Positions 24,566-33,705 of a stretch of DNA of 64,000 bases are shown one piece after another. Location: positions 1,730,589-1,794,588 of the forward strand of contig NZ_VKKY01000001.1 in the NCBI RefSeq assembly GCF_008271695.1. The letters are read 5' to 3'. Position 1 is the first letter of the stretch, and each line of letters starts with the position of its first letter. Position numbers and translations under genes: made by a program. The notes beneath the pieces were generated by a model. The model was not told where the DNA came from and did no database searches. It saw only the letters and a program-made list of their open reading frames with translations. The stretch comes from Rufibacter hautae. Its GTDB lineage: Bacteria; Bacteroidota; Bacteroidia; Cytophagales; Hymenobacteraceae.

Positions 24566-25585
24566 TTACGCGACTTGCTTGGCGGGTTGGTCTTTGTCTT
24601 TGGGTTGGGCCAGGCCGGCCACCAGACTGATACCGCCCATGATCACCACCAGCAGGGCGCCCGTGGTATGCGTGATAAGTGCATAAGCCATGCCCTTGTC
24701 TAAAGGCACAACGTACAGCAGAAGAGCGGTTCTCACCAGAATGTGGTACACGCCAATCCCGCCCTGCACCGGCGCCGACATTCCCAGGCCGCCTACCACC
24801 AGAATAGCCATGCCCGCCTGCCAGGATAGCCCTGAGGTTCCGGGTAAAGCAAAAAAAGCCAGGTAGCTGCCCAGGTAATAGGTAAGCCAGATGAAGAGGG
24901 TGTGGAAAATAAACGCGCCTTTCTGCTCCATTCTGGCAACGCTGGAGATGCCTTGCCACAAGCCGCGCACAAACGCGCTCAACTTCTTGAAGAAAGTGTT
25001 CTGCCGCAGTTTAGCGATGTTCCGGTACACAAACCAAACCATGGCCCCCGTCCCGAAAACAGCGACGGCGCCCAGCACATACAGCGTCTGCAGGTTCTGC
25101 TCAAACCCATGGAATTTTTCAGAGAAGATCTCCAGGAAGAAGTCTTTGAGTCGGTCAAATTCCAGTAGCAGGGTAATGCCCATGCATAGGAGCAGCATCA
25201 TCAGGTCAATAACCCGCTCCGTGATGACGGTACCCAGGGAAACGTTCACCGGCACGCCGGAGGATCGCCGAAGCAGCGTACACCGGATGACCTCGCCCGC
25301 CCTCGGCAGCACGATGTTGGCCAGATACCCCACCATGAGGGCATGGTACGCCTGCATGGCCTTGGGCTTAAACCCTAATGGCTCATACTGCATCCGCCAA
25401 CGGACAGCCCGGCTCACGTAACCGGCCACGGAGACAAGCAAGGTGACCACCACCCAGAAGTAGTTCGCCTGCGAGAGCTCGGCTTTCACCGCAGAAAAAT
25501 TGATACTGCGCAGGGCATACGCCATCAAGAAAACCGATACCGCCAACAGCAGCAGGTACTTGAGTACGTTCAAGGTTTTCTTCAT
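24566..25585 (-). CDS. Flippase-like membrane protein (lysylphosphatidylglycerol synthase TM family)
   Basis: The 339-residue product has about eight hydrophobic helices and the PF03706 pattern: 'VSVAGYVSRAVRWRMQYEPL' near 55, 'MVGYLANIVLPRAGEVIRCTLLRRSSGVPVNVSLGTVITERVID' near 85-130, and 'GGLGMSAPVQGGIGVYHILVR' near 265. It is predicted to translocate a lipid or act in lipid modification at the inner membrane. In Bacteroidota it commonly follows panD, as here (13-bp gap), without a known functional link to pantothenate. Confidence 0.85.
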   Translation of the reverse strand: MKKTLNVLKYLLLLAVSVFLMAYALRSINFSAVKAELSQANYFWVVVTLLVSVAGYVSRAVRWRMQYEPLGFKPKAMQAYHALMVGYLANIVLPRAGEVIRCTLLRRSSGVPVNVSLGTVITERVIDLMMLLLCMGITLLLEFDRLKDFFLEIFSEKFHGFEQNLQTLYVLGAVAVFGTGAMVWFVYRNIAKLRQNTFFKKLSAFVRGLWQGISSVARMEQKGAFIFHTLFIWLTYYLGSYLAFFALPGTSGLSWQAGMAILVVGGLGMSAPVQGGIGVYHILVRTALLLYVVPLDKGMAYALITHTTGALLVVIMGGISLVAGLAQPKDKDQPAKQVA

Positions 25586-25598
25586 GCCGGGGCGGAAA

Positions 25599-25946
25599 CT
25601 ACACCAGGCGGTTATGCTGGTCTGGGAAAATTACGGTGGGTTCGTGGCTGCGGGCGTCTTCGAAATTGATCAGGGCGTAAGAGATAATGATGATGATATC
25701 CCCTACCTGTACCCGGCGGGCAGCAGGTCCGTTGAGGCAAATCATACCTGAACCCCGCTCTCCTTTTATAATATAAGTCTCAAAACGCTCGCCGTTGTTC
25801 ACGTTTACGATCTGGACTTTCTCATGGGGAACCATGTTGGCCGCATCCAAAAGATCTTCGTCTATGGTAATGCTTCCCACGTAGTGCAACTCAGCCTGGG
25901 TTACTTTGGCCCGGTGAATCTTGGATTTAAGAACTTCAATCTGCAT
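25599..25946 (-). CDS. panD: Aspartate 1-decarboxylase
   Basis: It makes beta-alanine from L-aspartate for pantothenate. The 115-residue pro-enzyme contains the self-cleavage site 'HYVGSIT' (Gly24-Ser25, giving the pyruvoyl group), '[18 protein letters not shown]' and '[10 protein letters not shown]'. ATG 25946 is used; a TTG one codon earlier is an alternative. panC lies 87 bp upstream, so the two beta-alanine/pantothenate steps are encoded together. Confidence 0.95.
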   Translation of the reverse strand: MQIEVLKSKIHRAKVTQAELHYVGSITIDEDLLDAANMVPHEKVQIVNVNNGERFETYIIKGERGSGMICLNGPAARRVQVGDIIIIISYALINFEDARSHEPTVIFPDQHNRLV

Positions 25947-26033
25947 CAAAACAATCTAAAAACGCACAAAGTTATAGATTATTTATGATACAAACAGGCA
26001 GTTGTCTTTTTGGTTTTATCTCTGGAATAGAAT

Positions 26034-26873
26034 CTATAACAGCATATTGTCTATAAGCCGCACCTCGCCCAGGAAAGCCGCTAGGCATAGGGCTACCGGC
26101 GCACCTGCAGGTATTTCCTCCAGCGGCTGCAAAGTCTGCGCATGCACCACCTCCAGATATTCTAGCCTGATTTCCGGAAAAGAGCCCAAAAACGTTTCCG
26201 CTTCCTTTTTGGCCTCTGCTACTGATCCAGCTTGGAGTTTTGCGTGCAGGAGCTGCAGGGCTTCGTAGAGATGCGGCGCAACCTCCCGCTGCTCCGCCGT
26301 GAGGCGCCGGTTCCGCGAGGACATCGCCAACCCGTCTTCTTCCCTGATGATAGGGAAACACACCAGTTCCAGGTCAAAGCTCAGGTCCAGCACCAACTGC
26401 TGGATAATGGCAAACTGCTGCAAATCCTTCTGCCCGAAGAAAGCCTGGTGCGGTTTCACCAAATGGAAAAGCTTGCTGACCACCGTAGCCACGCCGTTGA
26501 AATGGCCCGGACGGTGCGCCCCCTCCATCACCTGTTCCAACTCGCCAAAGTCAAAAGAAAGCCGCGCCTTTTGCCGGTACATCTCCTCGGCGGAAGGCGC
26601 AAACAGTACATCGCATCCCTCCTGGGCCAGCATCTGGGCGTCCGCCTCCAGCAGCCGTGGGTACAGGCGGTAATCCTCGGCATTGTTGAACTGCACCGGG
26701 TTCACAAACACGCTGCAGACGGTGATATCGTTCTGGCTTTTGGCAGCCCTGATGAGCGACAGATGGCCTTCATGCAGAGCGCCCATGGTGGGGACAAACC
26801 CAATGCGTTGACCTTGCTGGCGCAGCAACTCGGTGTGCTGCCGGATATCAGATAATGAGGTAAGCTGCAACAT
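26034..26873 (-). CDS. panC: Pantoate--beta-alanine ligase
   Basis: It condenses pantoate with beta-alanine using ATP. The 279-residue product has 'GFVPTMGALHEGHLSLIRAAK' (the HxGH-type motif) near 25, 'VFVNPVQFNNAEDYRLYPR' near 60, and 'GVATVVSKLFHLVKPHQAFFGQKDLQQ' near 130. A -7 element at 26913-26920 lies downstream of the in-frame start at 26933, so ATG 26873 is the real start. A copy of the family A palindrome lies inside the C-terminal coding part (26163-26194). Confidence 0.95.
   Translation of the reverse strand: MLQLTSLSDIRQHTELLRQQGQRIGFVPTMGALHEGHLSLIRAAKSQNDITVCSVFVNPVQFNNAEDYRLYPRLLEADAQMLAQEGCDVLFAPSAEEMYRQKARLSFDFGELEQVMEGAHRPGHFNGVATVVSKLFHLVKPHQAFFGQKDLQQFAIIQQLVLDLSFDLELVCFPIIREEDGLAMSSRNRRLTAEQREVAPHLYEALQLLHAKLQAGSVAEAKKEAETFLGSFPEIRLEYLEVVHAQTLQPLEEIPAGAPVALCLAAFLGEVRLIDNMLL
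26163..26194 (+). repeat. Family A palindrome within panC
   Basis: TAGCCTGATTTCCGGAAAAG and AGCCCAAAAACG within the panC reading frame, translated as part of 'FLGSFPEIRLE'. Confidence 0.5.
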
Positions 26874-26912
26874 GGAGGGCTGCGGGTTTAATATTGAATT
26901 GGCAAAAGACGC

Positions 26913-26920
26913 CAAAGGTA
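26913..26920 (-). promoter_or_regulatory. -7 element of the panC operon
   Basis: The minus strand reads TACCTTTG, an exact TAnnTTTG, 40 bp before the panC ATG. It is divergent from the next promoter. Confidence 0.5.
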
Positions 26921-26938
26921 TGATTTTATTCAAATAAA

Positions 26939-26969
26939 TTGAGAATCAGCCGATAATTGCTTAATTTTG
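26939..26969 (+). promoter_or_regulatory. Promoter of the GT5-like gene
   Basis: TTG at 26939-26941, about 20-bp spacer, TAATTTTG at 26962-26969; it lies 47 bp before the ATG at 27016. Confidence 0.6.
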
Positions 26970-27015
26970 CATTTCGCAATTACTATTGCCTGTTTTATTT
27001 TAATCACTCCAACCT

Positions 27016-27828
27016 ATGTCCAAATTGAGAATCTTATACGCGGCTACTGAGATTGATCCCTTTCTGCAAACCACAAAAGTAGCGGAATTCCTGAGGATGT
27101 TGCCACAAGCGATGCAAGAGCGTGGGATGGAAGTAAGGATTTTTGTGCCTCGGTTTGGTCTGATCAACGAGCGCAAGAACCGCCTGCACGAGGTGGTTCG
27201 CCTTTCTGGCATCAATATTGCCGTTGGCGAAGAGGAAAAGCCCCTGATTATCAAGGTGGCCTCTATCCCGAATGCCAAGCTGCAGGTTTATTTTATTGAC
27301 AACGAAGACTATTTCCACCGCAAGTCCGTTTTGGTGGACAAAGACAATAAATTCTATCCAGACAATGATGAGCGTGCCATCTTTTTCTGCAAAGGCGTGT
27401 TAGAAACTGTGAAGAAACTGGGCTGGGCTCCGGACATTGTGCACTGCAACGACTGGATGACGAGCTTGATTCCGTTGTACCTGAAGAGCACGTACAAGAA
27501 CGATCCTATCTTCAAGACGGCTAAATCTGTGTTCTCTGTCTACAACAGTGAGTTCACCCACAAATTTGAGGGCGACCTGCTGGAGAAAGCCAAGATGCTG
27601 GACATTGAGGACGAGATGCTGTCTAATCTGAGATCAGGTGACTTTGGCGCTTTCATCAAGATGGGCCTTCAGTACGCCGATATGGTGATCAAGTCAAACG
27701 AGGACTTCAGCGACAACCTGAACGCCATGTTTCAGGAGTATAACAGCACCAAGCAGATCAACACCATTAGCTCAGACGAAAACACCCTGGATTCTTACTT
27801 TAACTTGTATAATGAACTTGCGAATTAG
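27016..27828 (+). CDS. Single-domain glycogen/starch synthase homologue (GT5 N-terminal domain only)
   Basis: The 270-residue product resembles the first Rossmann domain of GT5 glycogen synthase: 'ILYAATEIDPFLQTTKVAEFLRMLPQAMQERGMEVRIFVPRFG', 'YFIDNEDYF', 'ERAIFFCKGVLETVKKLGWAPDIVHCNDWMTSLIPLYLK'. The ADP-glucose-binding KxGGL is replaced by 'QTTKVA', and the second GT-B domain is absent. It is therefore unlikely to polymerise glycogen and may be a regulatory or structural descendant. The same short form is common in Bacteroidota between panC and a DUF4270 gene. It overlaps the next start by 17 bp. Confidence 0.85.
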   Translation: MSKLRILYAATEIDPFLQTTKVAEFLRMLPQAMQERGMEVRIFVPRFGLINERKNRLHEVVRLSGINIAVGEEEKPLIIKVASIPNAKLQVYFIDNEDYFHRKSVLVDKDNKFYPDNDERAIFFCKGVLETVKKLGWAPDIVHCNDWMTSLIPLYLKSTYKNDPIFKTAKSVFSVYNSEFTHKFEGDLLEKAKMLDIEDEMLSNLRSGDFGAFIKMGLQYADMVIKSNEDFSDNLNAMFQEYNSTKQINTISSDENTLDSYFNLYNELAN

Positions 27829-29218
27829 TAAAGCAGCTGCTGTACTCTTTATTTTCTCTTTCTTTTTCACCGCGTGCGAAGATCCAACGGCCATTGGTTT
27901 GGAACTGCAGGAACCAGGCACCCAAATAGGCACTTCTTATACAGACACCGCCACTGTAAGAGCCTCTACCGTTTTATTGAAAGACTCTATTATTGGCCTG
28001 GGTGCCCCCCGGGTACAGGTAGGGAGAATCACTGATCCTGTTTTTGGAACTGTGACGGCCAAAACCTACGCAGAGTTTGCTCCCCTATCTTTCCCTACTA
28101 ATGCCGATTCCATCGATGTAAGCAAAGGAGCTGACTCTCTGATCATCAACCTGGACTACAACTACGCTTTCGGGGATACCACCAAGGCGATCGCCATGAA
28201 TGTCCACCGCCTCACCCAGGCCTTCAGAGATGATGAGACCTACTTCACCAACGAGGCAATGACGTACAATGAGACTCCAGTAGGCTCCGTTACCTTCAAC
28301 CCACGTCCCAGCACTACTTACAGAAGCACCACTGATACAACCCAAAGGCTGCCGCTCTTATTGAAGATCAAGATTACCGGTGCTTTCGCGAATGAGGTTC
28401 TCCAGGCTTTGGCGCAGACTTCCACTACCCAAACATTTGCCAACGTCATCAATGGTCTGGCCCTTGTACCCGCCAGCGGTTCTGATGAGCAAGGCAGCAT
28501 TGTAGGGTTCCTGCCTACTTCTACCAACACCACGCTTACCTTGCACTACAAGTCAAAGAAAAACATAGCAAAGACTACTTCGCTGCTGTTCACTGACCGG
28601 TACTACAACCACATTGAGGCAAATCGGGCCGCAACGTCCCTCGCTTCTTTAACGGCTAACGGTAATACCATTTCATCTGCAGATGCAGGAAACCGTACTT
28701 ACCTGCAAGCCGGGGCCGGGTTGGTTACCAAAATAGAACTACCTTTTCTTGCTGATTTCCGTAAGACCCAATCCGGCGGAGAGCAGAACCTGGCCATCAA
28801 CAAAGCCGAGCTGATCATTCCGCTTGTGACATCCACTGTGATCACCGCCAGAGACTCTATGATGCTACCCCCGGTTATTTCTGTTGTAGAAGCAACTACC
28901 TCTAAACGAATTGCTTTGAATGCCGGAGTGCCGAGTGCGCTGCTGGCGGAAAACTCTACCGCTCCTGCTACCCTTCAGTACAGAGGGGCAAAAGGCGGCT
29001 ATGTGTATGTGGTGAACATCACCAGTTACATGCAGAATCTGCTTTACAACAGAAGAGCGAACAATGGCCTCATCTTACTGCCTGCCAACGTGAGCAGTTC
29101 CCTGTCAACGCCTACAAACCTGGCCCAAACTGTAAATCGGGCCATCATAGAAGCAAATCAAAGCCCTAGCGCCGAGCGCCGGATCAAGCTCAGACTCTTC
29201 TATTCAACTGCTCAATAA
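27812..29218 (+). CDS. DUF4270 lipoprotein
   Basis: The 468-residue product has a lipoprotein signal with lipobox TAC ('FFFTACEDPTAIGLELQ') and the DUF4270 pattern: 'TYTDTATV'-like start 'TSYTDTATVRASTVLLKDSIIGLGAPRVQVGRITDPVFGTVTAKTYAEF', repeated beta-strands, and a C-terminal 'LYNRRANNGLILLPANVSS...RIKLRLFYS'. It is a surface lipoprotein restricted to Bacteroidota and sometimes linked to gliding/type IX functions; the exact role is unknown. Its ATG lies inside the end of the GT5-like gene, so the two are translationally coupled. Confidence 0.85.
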   Translation: MNLRISKAAAVLFIFSFFFTACEDPTAIGLELQEPGTQIGTSYTDTATVRASTVLLKDSIIGLGAPRVQVGRITDPVFGTVTAKTYAEFAPLSFPTNADSIDVSKGADSLIINLDYNYAFGDTTKAIAMNVHRLTQAFRDDETYFTNEAMTYNETPVGSVTFNPRPSTTYRSTTDTTQRLPLLLKIKITGAFANEVLQALAQTSTTQTFANVINGLALVPASGSDEQGSIVGFLPTSTNTTLTLHYKSKKNIAKTTSLLFTDRYYNHIEANRAATSLASLTANGNTISSADAGNRTYLQAGAGLVTKIELPFLADFRKTQSGGEQNLAINKAELIIPLVTSTVITARDSMMLPPVISVVEATTSKRIALNAGVPSALLAENSTAPATLQYRGAKGGYVYVVNITSYMQNLLYNRRANNGLILLPANVSSSLSTPTNLAQTVNRAIIEANQSPSAERRIKLRLFYSTAQ

Positions 29219-29260
29219 TAATTTTTATATACCCCTAGCTTAACAGTAGATTACATCACT

Positions 29261-31099
29261 ATGTGTGGAATAGTAGCTTATGTAGGGCAGAGAGAAGCCT
29301 GCCCAATTATCTTGAAAGGATTGAAGCGTTTGGAGTACCGCGGTTACGACAGTGCCGGAGTAGCTTTGTTAAACGATGGTGATCTTAAAGTTTTCAAAAA
29401 GAAAGGCAAAGTCGCTGATCTAGAGGCGCATATCGGCACTCAGGATACCAGCAGTACCATTGGTATAGGACACACCCGTTGGGCTACCCACGGCGAGCCA
29501 AACGATGCCAATGCGCACCCGCACTATTCCACTTCCAAGAAGATTGCCATTATCCATAATGGCATCATTGAGAACTACGCTTCTCTTAAAAAGCACTTGA
29601 TCAACAAAGGCTACGAGTTCCACAGTGATACTGATTCTGAGGTATTCGTTAACCTGATTGAGGATGTGCAGAAGAACAGCAATGTTTCTTTGGCTGAAGC
29701 CGTACGTCTGGCCTTACATGAAGTAGTTGGTGCTTACGCTATCGTGGTTATCTCCCATGACTCACCTACCCAATTGGTGGCGGCCCGTAAAGGCAGCCCA
29801 TTAGTGATTGGCGTGGGCAAAGGCGAGTACTTCCTGGCCTCGGACGCTACTCCAATCATTGAGTACACCAATGAAGTGGTGTATCTGAATGATTATGAGA
29901 TTGCCGTAATTAAGGATGGTGTAATGGACATCCGTACCAAAGAAGACGTGGTGCAGACGCCTTACATCCAGAAGCTGGAACTGGAGTTGGAAGCCATTGA
30001 AAAAGGTGGTTATCCGCACTTCATGCTGAAAGAGATCTTTGAGCAGTCCCGTTCTATCATGGACAGCATGCGTGGTCGTTTAGTGGCTGAAAATACGCAA
30101 TTGACCATGTCCAGCATCAGAGAATACGCTACCCGTTTCAAGAACGCGGATCGTATTATCATCGTAGCATGCGGAACATCCTGGCACGCTGGCCTGGTGG
30201 CTGAGTATATGATTGAGGAATTTGCCCGAATCCCAGTAGAAGTGGAATACGCTTCTGAGTTCCGCTATCGGAACCCGGTCATCCGTGAGGGAGATATCGT
30301 GGTGGCGATTTCCCAGTCTGGTGAGACCGCTGATACCCTTGCCGCTCTGGAACTGGCCAAATCCAAAGGCGCTATGATCTTTGGGGTGTGTAACGTAGTA
30401 GGTTCTTCCATCGCCCGTGCTACTGATGCCGGTGCTTATACGCACGCTGGTCCTGAGATTGGAGTGGCTAGTACCAAAGCTTTCACGGCTCAGGTAACGG
30501 TTCTTTCGCTTATCGCGATGATGATTGCCGAGATGCGTGGTACCATGGAACTGACCGCTTTGCGTAGCTTGATGTTGGAGATGGAGAAAATCCCGGCGAA
30601 AGTGGAGCAGGCGCTTCAGTTAGACAAAGAAATCCAAGCGATCTCTGAGATTTTCAAAGATGCCACCAACTTCATCTATTTGGGCCGTGGTTTCAATTTC
30701 CCGGTAGCCTTGGAAGGCGCCTTGAAGCTGAAAGAAATTTCTTACATCCACGCAGAAGGATACCCAGCAGCAGAAATGAAGCACGGACCTATCGCGTTGA
30801 TTGATGAGAACATGCCAGTGGTGGTAATCGCTACGAAAGACAGTTCTTACGAGAAAATCGTCTCTAACGTACAGGAAGTAAGAGCCCGTAAGGGTAGAGT
30901 GATTGCAGTGGTGACCGAAGGTGATACCGTAATCCCGCAGATGGCTGAATTCGTAATTGAGGTGCCTAACACTCATGAAGCCTTGATGCCATTGATCTCG
31001 GTTATTCCTTTACAGTTGCTAAGCTACCACATTGCGGTACTGCGCGGCTGTAACGTTGACCAGCCACGTAACTTGGCTAAGTCTGTAACGGTAGAATAA
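29261..31099 (+). CDS. glmS: Glutamine--fructose-6-phosphate aminotransferase (isomerising)
   Basis: It makes glucosamine-6-phosphate from fructose-6-phosphate and glutamine, the entry to UDP-GlcNAc for peptidoglycan and LPS. The 612-residue product has the N-terminal nucleophile Cys2 ('MCGIVAYVG'), a class II glutaminase domain to about 240 ('IGHTRWATHG', 'HNGIIENY'), and two SIS sugar-isomerase domains ('ACGTSWHAG', 'SQSGETADT', and 'YLGRGFNFPVALEGALKLKEISYIHAEGYPAAEMKHGPIALID'). It ends in the invariant 'LAKSVTVE'. The gene follows the DUF4270 gene after 42 bp. Confidence 0.97.
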   Translation: MCGIVAYVGQREACPIILKGLKRLEYRGYDSAGVALLNDGDLKVFKKKGKVADLEAHIGTQDTSSTIGIGHTRWATHGEPNDANAHPHYSTSKKIAIIHNGIIENYASLKKHLINKGYEFHSDTDSEVFVNLIEDVQKNSNVSLAEAVRLALHEVVGAYAIVVISHDSPTQLVAARKGSPLVIGVGKGEYFLASDATPIIEYTNEVVYLNDYEIAVIKDGVMDIRTKEDVVQTPYIQKLELELEAIEKGGYPHFMLKEIFEQSRSIMDSMRGRLVAENTQLTMSSIREYATRFKNADRIIIVACGTSWHAGLVAEYMIEEFARIPVEVEYASEFRYRNPVIREGDIVVAISQSGETADTLAALELAKSKGAMIFGVCNVVGSSIARATDAGAYTHAGPEIGVASTKAFTAQVTVLSLIAMMIAEMRGTMELTALRSLMLEMEKIPAKVEQALQLDKEIQAISEIFKDATNFIYLGRGFNFPVALEGALKLKEISYIHAEGYPAAEMKHGPIALIDENMPVVVIATKDSSYEKIVSNVQEVRARKGRVIAVVTEGDTVIPQMAEFVIEVPNTHEALMPLISVIPLQLLSYHIAVLRGCNVDQPRNLAKSVTVE

Positions 31100-31118
31100 T
31101 TCTATTATCAAATATCTT

Positions 31119-31149
31119 AAAAGGGGAAGCCAAATGGCTTCCCCTTTTT
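31119..31149. terminator. glmS terminator
   Basis: AAAAGGGGAAGCC/GGCTTCCCCTTTT with a 4-nt loop and a T-run, 20 bp past the glmS stop. Confidence 0.85.
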
Positions 31150-31661
31150 GTTTAAGTTGGTTCATAACATTGAACCTAAGCGTGTTGTTTTGGGCTCATT
31201 TTTGTTAAAACAATCCTGAAACTAAAGCGAATTCCGATTAATACCCGAATAGAGAATCCTTTGAATCGAAGTCAACCAGGGTGCTAGTAGAATCTAAACG
31301 GCCTCGATAATGTATTGGATACATTGTCCAATGAAGGGAGATGTTCTATGAGCGAATGAGGCTATTTGTTTATGGTAAATGATTGTATCTTAACCAAGTA
31401 GTTGGGATTCTCGCCGAAAATCTTTTTATTAACATTAAACCATTGCTTCCATTTTTTGCTCTATAGGGAAAGCGAATAGCTCAGTATAAACGCTAATAGA
31501 TTTCTAAAACGTTCTCTGTTGATAGGAATCAGGGAATCTTACGGGCGTGAACAGGTCCGTTATTCATGCACCCCGTACATGGGCTTGAGGGTAGGACAAA
31601 CACGTCCCTAGTTGCAAGCTCAGCCTTAGTCAGAATAGTTATCACTTAAAATATCTGCAGT
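31150..31661. other. Gene-free region upstream of the DUF1800 gene
   Basis: 512 bp with one family A palindrome (31184-31222), an AT-rich centre and no convincing small gene or RNA structure. It may hold a long leader of the DUF1800/DUF1501 operon. Confidence 0.5.
31184..31222 (+). repeat. Dispersed palindrome family A copy
   Basis: GTTGTTTTGGGCTCATTTTTG and TTAAAACAATCCTGAAAC; downstream of the glmS terminator. Confidence 0.6.
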
Positions 31662-33677
31662 ATGCACCGTACGTTTAGATATCCTGGTCTGGCACTGGTC
31701 TTCCTCCTTTCTTCTCTGCTGCTCTCCTCTTTTGGGAACGCTGAAGGACCGGTAGCAAAAGTGCCCAAATTTCCCTACAAAAAGGCAGGGCTTACCGAGC
31801 GACAAGCAGCGGCGCACTTGCTGAGCCGTTTCACCTTCGGGGCCAAGCCGGGCCAAGTAGATGAGGTGGCGAAAATGGGACTGGAGAAATGGTTTGCGCA
31901 GCAACTCCAGGCCAACTTACCTGATTCTGAACTGGACCAGAAGCTTGCTCCCTACCGCTCGTTGAAGATGTCTAATGAGGAGATTGTCTACTTCTATCCG
32001 CAGAAAGGCCAGATTCTGAAATTAGGGATGCAGGAAGGTGTATTCCACATTGATTCCCTTAAGAACAGCGAGCTAACCAAGGAGGGCCGGATTGCGCAAC
32101 GGGAGAAATTAGGTGCCTACATGAAGGAAAAGGGTTTCAGGCCGCAAGGGGAATTGCACAATGCGCTCTTCGACCAGAAAATCTTGAGGGCTACTTATTC
32201 TCACAACCAGTTGCAGGAGATTCTGACAAGCTTCTGGTTTAACCATTTCAACGTTTCGCTCACAAACAAAAGCTGCGACCTGTACCTTACCTCCTACGAA
32301 CGGGATGTGATTAGGCCTAATGTATTGGACAAGTTCGAGACCATTCTGCTGGCCACGGCTAAATCCCCCGCGATGCTAGCCTATCTGGACAATTTCAAAA
32401 GCGTGGCCGACAAACCAAGTCTTACCCCTGAACAGAAAAAGAGACAAGAGCGCCAACAACTGATGCTAGAGGCCCGTTTGGCCCAAGACACGTCATTGCA
32501 ACAAAAGCAACTGGCCCAGAAAAGCAAAACCGTGAAAAGAGGCGCGGGCCTGAACGAGAACTATGCCCGTGAGATCATGGAACTGCATACCCTGGGAGTA
32601 GACGGCGGCTATACCCAGCAGGATGTAACACAGGCAGCCCGCATCTTAACCGGTTGGACCATCAATCCTGAGATGAACCGCTTCAACCTGAATAAGCAAG
32701 CTACTGAACAGAACCCAGAACGCGCCGCTATGTTGGCGAAACAGGGCATTGTGCAGGAAGGGGATTTCTTCTTCGCGGCTAACAAACATGACCAAGGCGC
32801 CAAAGTAGTCTTGGGCACCAGCTTTCCGGCCAATGGCGGATACGAAGAAGGCTTGCAGTTGATCAAATTACTGGCCCACCATCCATCGGCAGCAAAGTTT
32901 ATCTCCAGAAAGCTGGCCATCAGGTTTGTGAACGATACGCCGCCCCAAAGCCTTATAGACAAGATGGCAAAGACTTTCCGGGAGAAGGACGGAGACATCA
33001 GGGAAGTGCTGCTGACCATGGTAACTGCGCCCGAGTTCTGGGGCAAGGAAGCCTTGCGGGAGAAAACGAAATCGCCGTTTGAGTTGGCCATCAGTTCGGT
33101 GCGCAGCCTCAACGCTGATATCCAGGATCCCGCTCCACTAAACGCCTGGATCACCAAAATGGGCGAGCGGATCTACTACTACCAGGCCCCAACCGGTTTC
33201 CCCGATAAAGGTGCATACTGGATCAATACCGGCTCCCTGCTCAACCGCATGAACTTCGGGCTGGCTTTGGCTTCGCAGAAGATAAAGGGTGTTTCCTTCG
33301 ACCTGGTGGCTCTGAACAACCATCGGGAACCGGAAAGCGCCGAGGCGGCTTTGCTCACCTACAGCCAATTTCTGTTACCCGAACGCAACCTGGAGGCCAC
33401 TATCAAACGGCTGACACCTACGCTCACTGATCCCAGTTTCGGGCAGAAAGTAGATGCCGCTGCAAACAAGAAACCTGTACCGATGCAGAGTGCTCAACAG
33501 GAGCAGGAAGACGAGATGATGATTGAAATGCAGGAGAAGAAAGGACAAGGGGCAAAAAAAAATCAGAATAAAGCCCCTGAGCAGATGAAGACCATGGCCC
33601 TGAAAGGAAGCAACACGCCTATGCTAGCCCAAGTGGTGGGCATCATCATCGGGTCACCGGAGTTCCAACGCAGATAA
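31662..33677 (+). CDS. DUF1800 domain protein, secreted
   Basis: The 671-residue product has a signal peptide and the DUF1800 pattern: 'AAAHLLSRFTFGAKPGQVDEVAKMGLEKWFAQQL' near 45-80, 'HNQLQEILTSFWFNHFNV', 'AGLNENYAREIMELHTLGVDGGYTQQDVTQAARILTGW' near 295, and 'TAPEFWGKEAL'. A lysine/glutamine-rich insert is present near 610-640. DUF1800 proteins are almost always encoded with a DUF1501 protein, as here (28-bp gap). The pair is exported; the substrate is not established. Confidence 0.9.
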   Translation: MHRTFRYPGLALVFLLSSLLLSSFGNAEGPVAKVPKFPYKKAGLTERQAAAHLLSRFTFGAKPGQVDEVAKMGLEKWFAQQLQANLPDSELDQKLAPYRSLKMSNEEIVYFYPQKGQILKLGMQEGVFHIDSLKNSELTKEGRIAQREKLGAYMKEKGFRPQGELHNALFDQKILRATYSHNQLQEILTSFWFNHFNVSLTNKSCDLYLTSYERDVIRPNVLDKFETILLATAKSPAMLAYLDNFKSVADKPSLTPEQKKRQERQQLMLEARLAQDTSLQQKQLAQKSKTVKRGAGLNENYAREIMELHTLGVDGGYTQQDVTQAARILTGWTINPEMNRFNLNKQATEQNPERAAMLAKQGIVQEGDFFFAANKHDQGAKVVLGTSFPANGGYEEGLQLIKLLAHHPSAAKFISRKLAIRFVNDTPPQSLIDKMAKTFREKDGDIREVLLTMVTAPEFWGKEALREKTKSPFELAISSVRSLNADIQDPAPLNAWITKMGERIYYYQAPTGFPDKGAYWINTGSLLNRMNFGLALASQKIKGVSFDLVALNNHREPESAEAALLTYSQFLLPERNLEATIKRLTPTLTDPSFGQKVDAAANKKPVPMQSAQQEQEDEMMIEMQEKKGQGAKKNQNKAPEQMKTMALKGSNTPMLAQVVGIIIGSPEFQRR

Positions 33678-33705
33678 GGCATTTAACCCGCAAAAAGAAT
33701 TTGAG

